Assembly: GCF_016859285.1 (NCBI RefSeq)
Contig: NC_053412.1
Location: forward strand, 1,529,289 to 1,593,288
Direction of reading: 5' to 3'
Length of the DNA: 64,000 nt
DNA from: Xiphias gladius
Lineage: Eukaryota > Chordata > Actinopteri > Istiophoriformes > Xiphiidae
Shown here piece by piece: positions 23,301 through 36,800 of the stretch (position 1 is the first letter of the stretch; every line of letters starts with the position of its first letter). The notes beneath the pieces are model-generated. The model saw only the letters and a list, made by a program, of their open reading frames with translations, was not told where the DNA came from and did not search any database. The position numbers and the translations under genes were made by a program.

Positions 23301-25759
23301 GACGCACATTACTGAAGCCCGGCCCGGGAGGAAACCGCAGCGAAAGCCGAGCAGGACACAACGGAGCGTCTGTGGTTTGGCTAAAGTGACGAGTTGACTG
23401 GCAACAACGGAGACTGCGGCGCCGGCTGTTTTTGCAGGACCTGTAAACGACTTCGAGCGTGAACCTGTTCCGTGGGAGTGCACGCGAGGCCAAAAAACAA
23501 CAAAAACATAACATGACACGCCTGACGCGATAAGGGTGCTCTGGTAGGGCACGGCGCTGCCTTGGCTGGAGAGCATGAAGGTACCAGTCGCAGCAGTGGA
23601 GCACGAAGAGACATTTTGACCGTAAATGTACCTGCTGGTTCGATGAGGAGCAGCTAGAAATGTCCCGGCTTACGGCTCTTCATGTCGCACACTTATTAAG
23701 TTTGAAATCTACTTGGGCAATAAAACTGACAACAGCGGGACAGCGTCATACAGCCAGATCTCTGGCCAATCAACTGTGAGCTTCTTGCCTTGCAGCACTG
23801 GATCAGCGCTCCTTCAAACACTCCTCTCTTGTTTCAGTGCTTCAAGTAATCAAGCGGTCTGCCACAGCAGGACTACAGGCAGTTTCTGGATGAAACATCA
23901 ACCGGGTACCGACTGAACTGCGTCCGTTGCACAGAGCCACCAAAAGGTCACATTCTCGGTTTTGTTTACGTACTTTTAAGCAGATATTTCCTCATTTAAA
24001 TAACAATTTTGTTCATCTCACAAGTGCATCTGACTCGTTTCCACTGTCAGTTCATCCAACCATTATTTTCCCTATTGACCGACCACTTGTTTACTCTGTA
24101 TTCTGTGAAAAATGTTCATCACCCTGTGCCAGAGCCCATAAGTGAGTTTACATAATCAAATGTCTTGCTTTGTCTGACCGAGAGTCCAAAACCCAAAGGA
24201 ATTCCATCTAGCTTCAAATGGGGAACTGGAACCTATGTGTTTTTTGTAATTTTTGCTTAAAAATGCTTAAACAATTAATAAAATTGTTGCCAAAAAATGT
24301 TCACTAGTTGATTTAGTGCTTTGTTTTATTTAGGATAAGTCCTTGTATGGCTTCTGCACTGTTTTTGCAGAATGACCTGTCTATACTACTGTATTAGACG
24401 CAGGATTTGAAATGAAATATTCTTAAATATTCCACCGCTAATTTGTATAAAACTGCCAGAATCTGAGCTGCTAAAAAGGACGACATTAGCACCAGTGACG
24501 TACCAGCACAAGTCAGCATTAAACAGCGATGAACTGACTCTCTGGTGGAAACTTCCTCACAGATAATCCACCTCAATCCCCAAGAGAGAGACCGATCTGC
24601 CCTGGTTGAAGACGTCAACCGATCTGACCACTGAATACTTCGAGAAGCAGAGGAGACGAGGGTGCAGTCGAAAAGTCGAAGAAAAAAAAAGAAATCAACA
24701 CATCCGAACACTGTTCCCGCCTCTAAAGTACCAATCCATGTCTGAGTACCGGTTGCTATGTGAAACTTACATTTTTTCACCAGCCACTTCTCACTATTAA
24801 ACCAGCACAGCAAGTTTTCCCAAACAAAAAGTCTGAAGGGTATTTGGTTACCGGGCCAACAAATCAAATGAGCCGAGCTGAGGCGGGATCCCATCTCAAA
24901 TACCAGGAGTCTCTGATACAGAAAAGGCAAAAAACGGACATTACTGCTGAACTGAGATCAGCCGGATTTGGGCTAACGGTGCCAAGGCAGTTTATCCAGG
25001 AGGCAAAACAACACTGAGAACTTCTGCGACTAAGGACGACGGAGATTATCCACGAACTCAAGACCCATTCCTACACTGCGTTTAAAAACAGAAAAGGCAC
25101 ACGGCAAAGAACGAAGATGGGGGGGGATTACAGACAGTAAAGCAGAGACAAAACATTTCATCTGAGAGACCAGACCAGAAGGTGAGTGGAAACTGTTTTT
25201 GGGGAGTGTTCTCTGCGTCTGGGATATAGTTTCGTCTATAGCAGCGGGCCCAGGTCATCACCATCGCTCTGGGTTTTGGCATCAGACTACATTCTGGGGT
25301 CGGGTCAGCGAGATGGGGGAGCAGAGCCACTCGGGGGTCAGGCATCACCTCCTGTAGGTCCACAACACCGACACTATCCCACTCCAAAACGTTTGAAGAG
25401 AGAAACCGTACAAACATAAAAAAGGAGACGTTTTCAAATAGTCGTTTTTCATCGCTTCAGGAGGAAGTGCTCAACCCCTCCTCTTTTGACAAATTAAGGT
25501 GCAACTTGCGGAGAAAAATAAAATAAAAATTCATGTCTTCTATGGCAGCCTCATTCAAACGGAGACAGGAGGAGCAGGTACGCGCCACCCCCCGCCTACA
25601 CACCCCACCTTCTTCCAGCCAGTTCTTCCTGGTCTAATGCGGTTTCAGCTTGGAGGTGGAGGGAGCGGGGGTCGGAGGCAGAGACGCCTTCTTCAGGTAA
25701 GGCCGTGTCTGGCAGTTCGGCAGGCGGGCGGGCGGGGGTTCAAAGGTTCGGGGGTCAGG
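20331..25759 (-). other. Probable MAP3K2 3' UTR plus intergenic DNA
   Basis: No coding region is supported. MAP3K2 ends at 25760 and has long 3' UTRs in mammals. Minus-strand AATAAA signals occur at about 24326-24331, 21320 and 20957, so the UTR end cannot be fixed. Simple repeats are an AC/GC-rich microsatellite at about 21461-21505, a GA run at about 21539-21555, and a second AC/GC microsatellite at about 21681-21738. A family A repeat copy lies at about 24150-24330 (TTGTCTGACCGAGAGTCC, then AACAATTAATAAAATTG). Confidence 0.45.
21960..22750. other. GC/CpG-rich block with ETS-like site, function unknown
   Basis: About 0.8 kb is rich in CpG and in open frames on both strands, unlike its AT-rich flanks. 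It includes AACCGGAAGTG near 22393-22403. No protein domain is recognisable. It may be a promoter of an unrecognised transcript or a GC-rich part of the MAP3K2 3' UTR. Confidence 0.3.
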
Positions 25760-28700
25760 TTAATGTACAAAGATGTGCCTCAGTAGCTCATCAGCAGACG
25801 GACGCTGCTTTGTCTCTACAAAGATCCGTTTGAGAAACTCTCGGCAGTAGTCCGACACGTGGGCTGGGAGAACCGGGTTAGTGGGCTGGGTGGCGATCTT
25901 AAAGATGGCCGCCATGGCCTCGAACTCTGCCCATGGGGGTCGTTGGGTCAGCATCTCCACAACGGTGCAGCCGACACTCCTGAGGGGAAAAAAATGGCTG
26001 TTAAAATGAGGATAATCGAACCCAGATCAACATTTCATTTTTTAAAGGGATGAAAGGCATCTTAATCTTAAATGGCATTACAACTTATTCCACTGGCAAA
26101 ATCTAAAATCTTAGTTAATACAATTTTTCGTGCACGTTTTGTCTTTGCAGCTCTGAATTTTAGATTCAAGCCACCTACAAGAGATGTGATAAATCCAGGG
26201 CTTCCCCACAGTGTTTTATTCGACTAATATCATAAAAAAACAAATACACTTTAGTACTTTTTCCCAGAAAAAGAAGAGCACAGGCACCTATCACACAGCA
26301 AAAACTATGCTAAGAGTGGCTGTTGTTAGGTTGGCCACCTATTAACTGAAATGACGAGGACAGTTTTGGAGAAACCTGGAAATCTATCTAAGGCGAGGAC
26401 GTGTATGGCCTCACCAGATGTCGGCCTTCCTGCCGTAGCCCTCTCCACTGATCACTTCCGGGCTCATCCAGTAGGGGGTGCCGGTCACCGACTTGATGCC
26501 TGTTCCTGACAGACAGATGGTCTGCAGCCGCCGGCTGGCCCCGAAGTCTCCCAGCTTCACGTTACCCACCGAATCACGAAGGATATTGGCTCCTGAACAG
26601 ACAGAGACAGAGAGAGAGTTTTGTTGTAGGTCAAACACATCAACCTGCCTTTCTAGCTGTGTGTTTTTAAGTTTTCTAAATACTCTAAACTAAAAAAATA
26701 GTCCACCTCACCTTTGATGTCTCTGTGGACGATCATGTTGCTGTGCAGGTAGGAAACCCCTTCCAGGATCTGCCGGGTGTAGCGGCGTGTCACCTTTTCC
26801 GTCAGTGCTCCGTACGACTTCAGCTGGTCCTTAATGGAGCCCTGAGGGCCGCGAACATGGAAAATAAATGCCAACAAAAATCTGGCTTTGCTATTTAATG
26901 TCACGCATCTGTGTAAAAAGCAAATATTAGCAGCGATATCCTCAAGATTTCTTATTCTTTTACCCTCAAATATTGATATTGTCTTAAAGGCAAACTGTGT
27001 CCATGTTTGGCTTTAATACACACTACAACAATGCTGAAATGTGACCCCTCCACAGTGAGCTAGTTTCTGCTTTGGGACAATAAGTAAGCAACGATATACC
27101 CCGTGGAACATACGTTCAGATTCTTTTAATCATTTATTTCTCAATTAAATCTTCATGATTTACATATTACCTTCACGGTACAGAGTAAGTGAGTAAATGA
27201 GCACTCACGCCAGGCATGTACTCCATGAAAATGGACAGCGTTCGCTCCATCGTGTCTCGCAGACAGCCGTAATACTGGACAATCCGCTCGTGGCACAGGT
27301 TCTTCAGAAGCTGGATTTCACACTCCAACGCGCTCACCTCCTACATGAGAGGAAAAAAAAAAAACCATCACAAACAATCATCTTTTCCTGCCAAGCCGTT
27401 GTTTTTCCCGGCTACAGAACACGATGAACCAGGGATGCACAGTCTAAATTGAAAAGCCCAGACAGCAGACAAGCATTACCGCAAATCTTAACTACTACAG
27501 AGCAGGTTCTCACCTTGCTGGTCTCCGGACTCTCCGGGTCAAACTGGACCTGTTTGACTGCCAATTCCCGTCCAGTATCGGCGTCATAACAGAGGAAAAC
27601 CCGTCCAAAGGCACCCTGACCCAGAAGCTTTCCCAGCCGCCAGTTGGTTGGAGCACGTGGAGCTGGAGGCAAACATCAGATACAATTCAATCTCATGGTG
27701 AGAACCCTTGTGCACCTGTTGCACTGGCGGATGAAATCAACACGGGGACTCACAGCGGCTGGGTGGACTGATGTCCATGACGGAGAGGGTGGGAGCAGTA
27801 GTCGGATTGTGGTTGGGCTCAATGTCGCTGCCCCTCCGCGGCCTTCTGGCAGGACCCGGGGCCTCTTCCAGGTCGGGGGTGAAGACGCTGCTGCCGCTGC
27901 TGGTGCTGGGCGACTGCTCGGTTGGACTAAAGCTGACCGGCGAGCGGAAACCGTGAACCTGCGTTCGCCGAGCCCGAGGGAAGGTCTTCCTCCCTGCCGT
28001 GCAGAGGAAGAGGAGGAGAAGCAACAATGAAGAAACAATATTTTTATCTTATTTAAAAAGTCTTATTGTTTTAGTGTCAAAAAGAAAAAGCTGCCCACCA
28101 TCACTGTAGTCCTGAAGGCCGAAGGGAATGCCATAGCGTCGAGGATACGTTCCCCCTTTCCCCGACTTCTCAAACACTGGGATGTCGTACTCTGCAGAGG
28201 AAGAGGAGGACGTTGATGAAGAAGCCACAACAACACAGTTCTTATTAAGATAAAAAGGCACATAAGAGAAGTGACATCCAGCAGCTGCAGGTGGGCGGAA
28301 TTCATTTGCTTTCAACGGGGATTTCGGCACCAGTGCGGGGGTATTCTGGGTTTAGTGTTCAGTCAGTCTCTCTCTGCTTGTAAGACTTTGTTTTATGCAC
28401 ACAGGAAAACCAGCTTTTAAGTCAGCATGTATTTTATTTTTTTGGTCTTTTCAGTCCAGAGTCAGAGGTCAACCTGCAGAGTCTATGCTACTCATTTTCT
28501 TTTTCTTCCCGACACGCTGTTTCATGACATCTTTTTGCAATATTTTTTATTCTACGCTCGAAGCTGTTGTTTCGCACAGTGTCACAGTAACGCTATTCTT
28601 GACTTAGCTGCAAACACGCCCACGTGCGCATTTACCTGGAAAGTCCTGGTGGTTGTCTGGGTAGCTCTGTGCTCTAGGCATCCTGGACTTTGGGTAGTCA

Positions 28701-31700
28701 CTGCATGAAGACACATGCAACAAGCAAGTATGTTAGTATCTGACTTCAAGCTTTATTTCATTATTTGCAGTGTTGTTTCAAATAACAAGTCATCTGTCCA
28801 TATTTGCTACAAAGTTTTAATGCGTGTGTACTAGACTCGTGCATTGAAGAGCTTTCTTACGCAGGAAAATATAGCTAATCTCTGTATCTGCAGATGCTCA
28901 ATATCAAATTACTCTGATCTGCCATTATTAGAGAACAGATGTAAACACAACACCAGGCCTAGTTTCTGATGATCCCTTAAGTGGACTGTTGTATAATTGA
29001 AAATACAGAGCTCCTGACCTGTCCAGTGGGCTGTCTAAGGAGGGACAACTTCCAGACGCAGAGTTCTCCGGACTGCTCATGGACAATGGGTCCAACATCT
29101 GGAGAAAACAAAGAAACTCAGAAAAAGACACTCGCATACTACCAGTCCATACATTGTCTACAGTGCAGGACTCTCAAAAGCCCAAATTTACGACCACACC
29201 TACAAGCGTGACGACTGCACGTGCGTGGAACACGTCCATATGGACGGACAACCGCTGTGGTATGTACAGAACCACATGTGCGTCCGCCGTCTGCCCTGGT
29301 GTTTGCACCCGGGTCCGTTTTGGAGTATGTCAGGGACTTAACATTGCCTCCACAGTGGCGGGCACACCACAAAGTACAGTGGTCGCAAATGGGCGAAGAG
29401 GAAGAAACAAATAACTTTCATAAAATCATAAAAGCTTGTTCAGCTTTTAAAGGCTAATGTAAAGGTCGCGGTGATTCAGAGAGTCACCGGCCCCTGGGTC
29501 CTTTAGCAGCCAAATATGAATCTCTAGGACAATATTACTTCTAAATGATGGATGGTTTCCTGATTAAGCAGCTGGTGGAAAATCAAACCTACAAGCCGTT
29601 AACAATATGTTAGAAATAAGACTTTGCTTTCTTAAATGCACAACACTGCAAAACGTGCCACAGTTTTCATTTTTGAAAACCAAACACTGATCAAACACAG
29701 GAGCTTTCAGCACATTTCAGCTTGGCAAAATAACTACTGCATCCAATACACCACGGCTCCTCTTATTGTAATAAATACTAAAGCTGACATTCCTGAGCGG
29801 GGGTACCTGGTCCATGCTCTCAGGAATGAACTCTCCCTCGCTGTTGATGCTGGTGAAGGAGCCGTTCCTCGCCACCTGCTGGAGAGCGTCGGGAATGTAT
29901 CCCGGAGGAGGAGAGCTGCGATCCGTCGAATGGGAACCTGAGGTTGGTTGAAGAGTGGGAACCACGTTAAAGAGAAATAGTTTCATCTGTGATACTTCTT
30001 TTATAAACATCTGTTGGATTAGCTTGTGTGAACGACACTATAATTACACCAGAGGTTTGGTAGCAAAGGTAGCAAAAGGGACAAAATAATAACCTAAATT
30101 TTGAGTTGGATGGTAACATCTGAGTTTGTTTATTGCCTGTGCATCTCTATTTAAAACCATTTCAGGGTAGTTTGACCAAGAGACATTATTCACCTATCAA
30201 AGCCGGCAGACTCTTCTTGTCAGCAACCCTGAATCCTGTGTTGTCCAGCTCCTCGTGGGACGGCAAGAGGTCCATACTGGAAGAGGAGTTCTGTAGCAAA
30301 AGAGAAACAAAACTGGCTGTTGACATTTCAGGGACAAAATCCAATTTGAACACATAGACGTTTTTTTAAACAATTACAACACGGCAGGGAAAGTCAGGAG
30401 ACAACTCCTTTATTTGCATCCCATTTTTAAGTTTAACTTTGTCTGCCAAGAGATTCTCTCATGAATAGATTCAAAAACAAAAAAATGGAAAGAAAAGTGT
30501 AAATAGACAGTTTTAAATTACTTGCTATATTTTCTCTCTCTGTACTATCCTTTGAAAAACAGAAAAGCAAAGCTGCTCTGACGCTGTCTAAAAGTCAAAT
30601 AGAAGCTCTTGCCTGGGAGAAATACTAAACTTTTCTTATTGTGATATGAGGCTGGATATCATCATCTTACATCATCAATGAGGTGATACGGAGTCACTGT
30701 CTGGTGGTCAATCAGACTCAAAACGCCCTTGGAAGACTTTACATTATGTCTGGTATGATGGTCATTATCGCAGAATCAAAAAAAAGGGTCTCTTCTTATT
30801 GCTAATACTTCTGTGTAACTGTGTTAAAGCCAAGCATAACACTTGGGATTAAAATCAATACAGAGGGTTCTTCCCCTGATGTTTGAAAGAATCCGGGAGC
30901 TGCCGACCTGAGAGGAAATCTGGAGCACCAGGAGGATCTTCAGGCTCTTCATGTGAACGCTGCGATCCAGCAGCTCCACGGCCTTGTCCAGGTCGTCCTG
31001 AGTGGTCAGCGGAATCACCAGCTACGAATAGAAAGACAACCTTGGTTTGGATATCCATTTTTTAACGTGTCATTAAATATCAGAATTAATTTAGAATTAT
31101 TCAGGCCTTCGAAGTCTTTTAGCTTCGTACCTCATTGTTGGTGTAGTGAAGGTCCATCGTCTGACCGAAAGCCACTTTAGCTTTTGACCTCAGGTCGTCG
31201 AGCTTGACAGGTCGAGGGAACTGCAAGATTCTGAAGAGGAGAACAAATATCAGAGGTCAGGAGGGCACAGCTACAGGTCTGCACTGCTGGCAATAAAGGG
31301 ATGAACATGGTCAAAGCCTCACCTCTTCTCCCCTTTGAACTCGAACTTCACTCTGACGTCGTTCTGTTGAAAAGTCACATAAAATTCAGCAAAAGACAAA
31401 GAGCATGTGAGTAGATAAGATGCCCGATGAATGAACACTGACAGGTGAGGATTAAACAGAAACAGTGGCTTTAGACCACAGAACAGTTTCTGCAAGACTC
31501 AGGGTGAGAAATGACTCGTTTCACCGAGCATTGTTTGCCCCATTGATCTGCTTTTTCAATTAATTTGGGACATTTGGGCTGAAAATACATTAACTGTTGT
31601 TCATATTTTAACATAGTTCACAACATTCTATCAAGAAATTATGAAAATCTAACAGCAATCACAAAATTGTGGCAATCAACTAAAGAAAGAAACCAGTGCA

Positions 31701-32487
31701 TTTTACTAGAAGACGCTTCCCTGGTTTCTAAACTGGTCTCTTTGTATTATAACTTGCTGTCGGAACATTTTATCAGTTTCACATTAAGAGCCCCCGCTTC
31801 CCCGGAAGGCCTTTCCTGTGAAATGTAGTTATTATACTGTAATTTTGTTAAATATAAGAGGCTTTTGTCACCTAATTTTTGCCTTGACCGTCACTTTATG
31901 TTCTCTGACTAGCGTCGTGGTATATTTACTCATGGAGCCGTTACCTGGTTCTTGGGCGAGGAGGCTTTGGGTTTGCCCAAGTCCGACAGGAACATGGCAG
32001 GACGGCTAGAGCGGTGCAGTTCGACCAAGTCCTGCATGATCGAGTTCAACGCCTCCTGCTCATCTGAGTGACAACAAAATTTCAGTCTATTTAACAGATT
32101 TTACTTCATCAAAATTGGACGAAAATTACAGTGAATGGACAAAATCCAGTTGGTCAGCTTGGGTAAAAAGAACATTACTATACACATTTTATTTCTATAT
32201 AAATTTGGTGGATTTGATTTTCTACAGCTCTTTTGCAAATTTTAAATTTTTTAAAACTAAAAAAATATGACAGAAAAATGCTTTCCATCTTTCTTTCAAG
32301 ACCTGCAGTAGTAACACGTTATTTTTCACTTGCATAGAAGCACATAACACAGAGAATTATTGTAAGCTAAAGATGTCAAAGATACATTGTTCAGAGAGAG
32401 AGAGAGCGAGAGAGAACATTCCTTGGGGCTGTAGGTTTGACAAAAGACAAAGTTGGCTTAGAGCCAAACAGCAGCGCTATCTTTAAA

Positions 32488-32518
<31 letters not shown>

Positions 32519-32531
32519 TACCCATCATCAT
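25760..32531 (-). CDS. map3k2: Mitogen-activated protein kinase kinase kinase 2 (MEKK2)
   Basis: Sixteen coding exons (minus): 32594-32522 (ATG at 32531), 32063-31945, 31363-31323, 31230-31131, 31021-30908, 30290-30194, 29937-29807, 29098-29019, 28700-28636, 28191-28099, 27993-27754, 27662-27514, 27340-27209, 26841-26712, 26592-26415, 25979-25760. All are GT-AG; phases close to 632 aa (human 619). A PB1 domain (about 44-128, [18 protein letters not shown]) binds MEK5. A Ser/Pro-rich linker precedes the kinase domain (about 371-630): GQGAFGRV loop at 378-385, catalytic Lys400, HRD 496-498, DFG 516-518, and [11 protein letters not shown] activation segment. It phosphorylates MEK5 and MKK4/7 in cytosolic ERK5 and JNK signalling. 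[17 protein letters not shown] and the [14 protein letters not shown] end are MAP3K2-like rather than MAP3K3. An in-frame upstream ATG could add 15 residues. Confidence 0.96.
32488..32514. repeat. AC dinucleotide microsatellite
   Basis: About 13 AC units lie in the MAP3K2 intron, starting only 8 bases past the donor of the start-codon exon. Length variation here could influence use of that splice site. Confidence 0.9.
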
Positions 32532-33569
32532 GGCACGGCGATTGACCCAGGAGGCCAGGAAAGAGGATTCTCCCATCAAAGGGATTCCTTTCTCCTGCAA
32601 CAGCAAAAGGACAAAATAAATCCTGACGTGCAGCTGATTGGGACACAAGTTGGAGCCTGAAGCTGCTGACTGATCAGTTGATCTGAAAACGGTGAGTCGA
32701 GCCAGAAGACATCTCGCCTTCACGGGTAAGATGTGCGTACGGGGTAGTAATAACAATAGTTGAAAATATGTGTTCTGAAATCTTTTCATCACAATAACTT
32801 CTTAAGTGAGAAAAACGTGCCAAGTTTTGTAGCTGGTGTCATGACAGTGAGCTTTACGATGGTGGAACAAGCAAATTGGAGCTTTTTGTTTCCGGCTGGT
32901 ATCCTCAAGTTTCACAGAAATAAATCTGCCAGACATTGACTCAGCGATTGCTTTTGTTGTTGTGGTTTATAAACAAAACCGCTTTTCACAAATCGCAATG
33001 TAAAAAAGGAAGAGATTTCACAATTACAGTTTGGTCAATTTGTTGCTAAATTACTCAACTGATCAGCTTACAGGAAATTTATACACAGCCATGTTGAACT
33101 TGATAATAGTAAGGTTTGGGTATATAAACCAGTGGTCAAATATGTTTGCCATACCATGTAACCATTTCTGATATTACAGAAAATGTATTTTATCGCGATA
33201 CACTCACCTGCCAGTTTATTAAATTCATGTAGCTAAAAATACGTCTGATAAGCAGCCCTGCAATAAATCCTTTCTTCATGAAGATTATAATGTTCCTTTT
33301 TTTTGTTGAAACTGAGAGGTGCTTCAAATTTATGGTTATTTTGGAGGCTGGAGTTCATTGAGCTGTTTGAGTGAATCATTCTGCGATATACTGAATGGTG
33401 TTTCTTCTATTCTTCTTTCTATTCCATTTAAACAAAGGAAGTTAGACAATTAGTTACAGCTAGCTGGGCCAAGTAAACAGGCAAACAGTCTATATTCCAA
33501 TAATGAGACAGTAAATTACATATCATGTGATAGAGGATTCAGCCACATCAGTGATTTACAAGTGATCAG

Positions 33570-34405
33570 ACTTTTTATTGCAATGTAAAACCAGTACTTT
33601 ACCTAGCAAAAGTAGTAAGAAAAACACTGAAAATAAATGTCTGGCATTAAAAAGGACAAAACGATTATCAGAAAAATGCATTAACAATATTAAAAGTAAA
33701 AGTATTTGTGCAGAATTGCGTCCTTCGGAGTTTAATTACATTCCACAGTTACTATATTGTATAATTGGGTTATTATTATTGATGCAGTAATATGCAAGCA
33801 GCAAAAAATTGTAGCTGGCCAAGGCAGAGCAAATTTAAATTGCTCCAGCGTGGGCCAGCGTAAATAATACAATTATATTTAAAAAACTGATCAGATTTTC
33901 GTATGTAAAGTCTGAATCTATAAAGTACAAAGTAACTAAAGCGGTCAGATAAATGTAAATGAAGGAGGGCTGCAGGTAAGGATCATTTTCATTTCCGACT
34001 CATCTGCTGATTACCTTTTTGATTAATCACTGAATGGTTCAGTGTATAAAACATCAAAAAATGCCCAACACAACTTTGCAGAGCCAAATGTGACGTCTTC
34101 AGATGTCATCTTTTGTTTGACCAAAAGTCCAAATACACAAAAATATTGAGTTCACAACGAAACGTGACAAAGAAAAGCGGGAAATGCTCTCAGGCTGGAA
34201 TCAGGGAATATTTGACATTTCTACACTATTTTCCCATGAAATAAGACCGAAACGATTAATCTGTTATACAAATAGCTGCAGATTATTTTATGTTGAGGGA
34301 CTAATTGATTAATCAGCTCTAAGGTGGAGTAAAAAGTACAATGATTCCCTCTGAGGTGTAGTGGGGCAGAAGTATAGCGTAGCATACGCTATGATAAATG
34401 ACATG
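33570..34405 (+). repeat. Family B repeat split by an inserted family A repeat
   Basis: Family B runs from about 33575 (AAACCAGTACTTTACCTAGC) through TTGTAGCTGGCCAAGG to GTCAGATAAATGTAAATG near 33960. It resumes at about 34325 with GGTGGAGTAAAAAGTACAAT. Compared with the uninterrupted order I know for this family, the intervening 33968-34322 is foreign. It has all the marks of family A: GGGCTGCAGGTAAGGATCAT at the head, TTTGTTTGACCAAAAGTCC in the middle, and ACTAATTGATTAATCAGCTC at the tail. The nest lies in the first intron of MAP3K2. Confidence 0.7.
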
Positions 34406-35289
34406 GACAATACATTAACACAACACATTAAGTGATGATGAAAACAATCATTAGTTGCAGCCATTCTCGTCACACCGTACTGGAAATGCTAAGTATTACT
34501 AACAAATATATTGCCGAGCATTTCATCTTCACAATCATCACTAGTTGTCATAATACTGTTGTTAAGTGTTAGTTATTAGTGGTAGGTCGTGGTGGTACCA
34601 CGCAGAACTACAGACGGCGGCTCTGCACCAGACTGCGTGCAGTGAGTCTGGAAATTAAAGTCTGGACAGTCAAGATGGCCTCTGCTGATGAGGAGCTGAT
34701 GGGATATTGCTGATCAGAGTCTCTGATCATCACTGATCGATCGCTGTCTGCAACTGACGTAAAATCCGACTACTCCATCACGCTGGTGTGAGTGGGCTGC
34801 AACATCAACATTAGCTTAGCACCTCACGAACGTCTAACAAATAAGGTCCATTGCAAAACACTGTGGTGAGCTGATCAGAGCAAAGTTGATACCAACAACA
34901 CTGCCACTGTTATGGCCTCCTTTGGCAGATAATTAGCTCTAAATTAACTTGCTAGCGTTAGCTGGGTAGCCCCCGTGATCTAAATTTGACTAACAACTGT
35001 TGCTAGCTAATTTCACATTATGTGCCACGCCAAAAGGTGCTTAGCGAATGATTTGGCATCTTGAATTATAACCAAAACACAGTCAGCTGCACATATATGA
35101 CTGATAAGGGAAGCGAGGTGGCTAACGCTTGCCGAGAGTTCCGTGTACAGCTAGCTGTCAGGCCAGGGAAGTTGACAAGCTAAGCTAATGCTAATTCATA
35201 GCTCTACCGCACTGCACGGCCGTAAAAGGCAACCATCAAACGAACAAACGTCAGGTGTGAACCGAACTGTATCGTCTTTCTCGTCTCAC
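34405..35289 (-). other. 5' end of MAP3K2 intron 1
   Basis: No coding signal is seen. From about 34800 to 35230 the sequence is enriched for GCTAGC, GCTAAT and GTTAGC words, a composition often seen just downstream of teleost promoters. A similar patch lies in SUMO1 intron 1. Confidence 0.5.
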
Positions 35290-35700
35290 CTGGGAGGCGG
35301 ATTAGATTCGTTCTCACTTCCTCATCCACAGGGCCGGTGACAGGAGCCCCGGGCCCTGCGGAGAGCCGCTGGAGGAAGCAGAAGTTTGGCAGTCCGCTCT
35401 CAACTTCACTCGAGTCCTGCTGGGCCGCGACGACGAGGCCCGACGGCTGTCAGCTTAGCCCGGCGGATCTCTCCAGGCAGAAAAATGACAAGATAATTGC
35501 TTATCCGACAAAGTATCCCTCTGCCTGTGTGGCAGTGAAAAGGCAAAGTTAATGGGCAGCTCTCATTTTGTTGCACTTTACACACTGGTTGACGGTAGCT
35601 TCGCTCGGTGTTGCCTCCACAATTGCGTCAAGTTAACGGTTGACGGACAAACGGCTACCGGAAAGTGTCGAGATTTTGCTGACAAAATAAAAGCACAAAA
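35290..35700 (-). promoter_or_regulatory. map3k2: MAP3K2 untranslated first exon and promoter region
   Basis: A strong donor on the minus strand, CCCAG then GTGAGACG, ends an exon at 35290. The exon region (to about 35600) is the first CpG-rich stretch upstream of the start-codon exon. It would join the acceptor at 32594. It holds a tiny upstream frame (ATG AGG AAG TGA) near its 3' end. The transcription start is not fixed; no TATA box is evident. The position, head-to-head with SUMO1 about 1.3 kb away, supports the assignment. Confidence 0.55.
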
Positions 35701-36800
35701 TATCTCACGGTGTTGAGGAGGGGAAAAACATAGTGACATATTTCGTATCTTATGTTGACAGTTATCAGCCGGAAATGAGATTTTTCATTTCGGCACACTT
35801 GACTCCGCTCGTTGGGGGAGTCCAGCAAAAACACAACTTCTGAGGTCAGAGAAATGTATCAGTTTCCTGGATCACGATAGAAACCTGTCAGATAAATAGG
35901 TCTGATAGGTTTTCTATTCCCTGGCTCACAATCACAGCCTTTGACGGTAAATCTTTCCGGTCAGAACGGCAACCCGTATATAGGTACACCGCCAAAATTC
36001 AAAAGGACTGCAGCCTGTTCTCTCTTATGTTGCTTGACTAACTCTAAATTTAACTTTAAAGTAATTAAACATTGCGTCAAAACGTTTGTAAACACAAGAA
36101 TAGAATAGACCTAAATTTTAAATGATTATCTTGATATATAGTGAGTTAAACCTTGAATTTATGTGGTCAAAAAATGGCTGGATTTTTTTTAAAAGATAAG
36201 CAGCCATTCGTTTTATTTATTACAAACCAACCAAGGTTACAAAAAGTGATTCGCAGTGATCTAATTAGGAAGCATTAAAAATGAATGAATGGAAAAGCCA
36301 AATATGGGCTATAGTATAAAAAAAAAACTAAAAACATAACTGATAAAATAATAATATCACACTAAAAGAATAAAATATAAAACTAAAATTACCACTGTAA
36401 GAGAGACGTGTCAGTGACTCCGGTTCATTTTTTTCAAAAAGTACAGTTAACAAGAATATTACTGAATTACGAAATAAAAACACTGGCAAGGAATATGTTA
36501 GGCGGGATTTTTAATGTCATGTATCTAGCCTTACTAGGCAATCAAATGGCCAAGTGCCATTCTAATAAATATCAATATTCAATTAAGTGATTCCATAACA
36601 CAAAGTCTCCACTTTGATATAAATTCATATTATATACACTTTGAAACAGTGATATATAGACCTCCAAAATTAATACTATGATGCTAGTTTTTAAAATAAT
36701 ATGCATTTACCTTCAGTCAAGATCGATTAATCGCTTTAATCTTTTCGTTTTATGAGCTAAAGACAACTTTCTTGTCGTGAACGGTTTCATCTTATTTTGA
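35701..36800. other. AT-rich spacer between MAP3K2 and SUMO1 promoters
   Basis: No coding exon or structured repeat is recognised. The sequence is AT-rich with short A-runs. It separates the two divergent transcription units. Confidence 0.55.
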
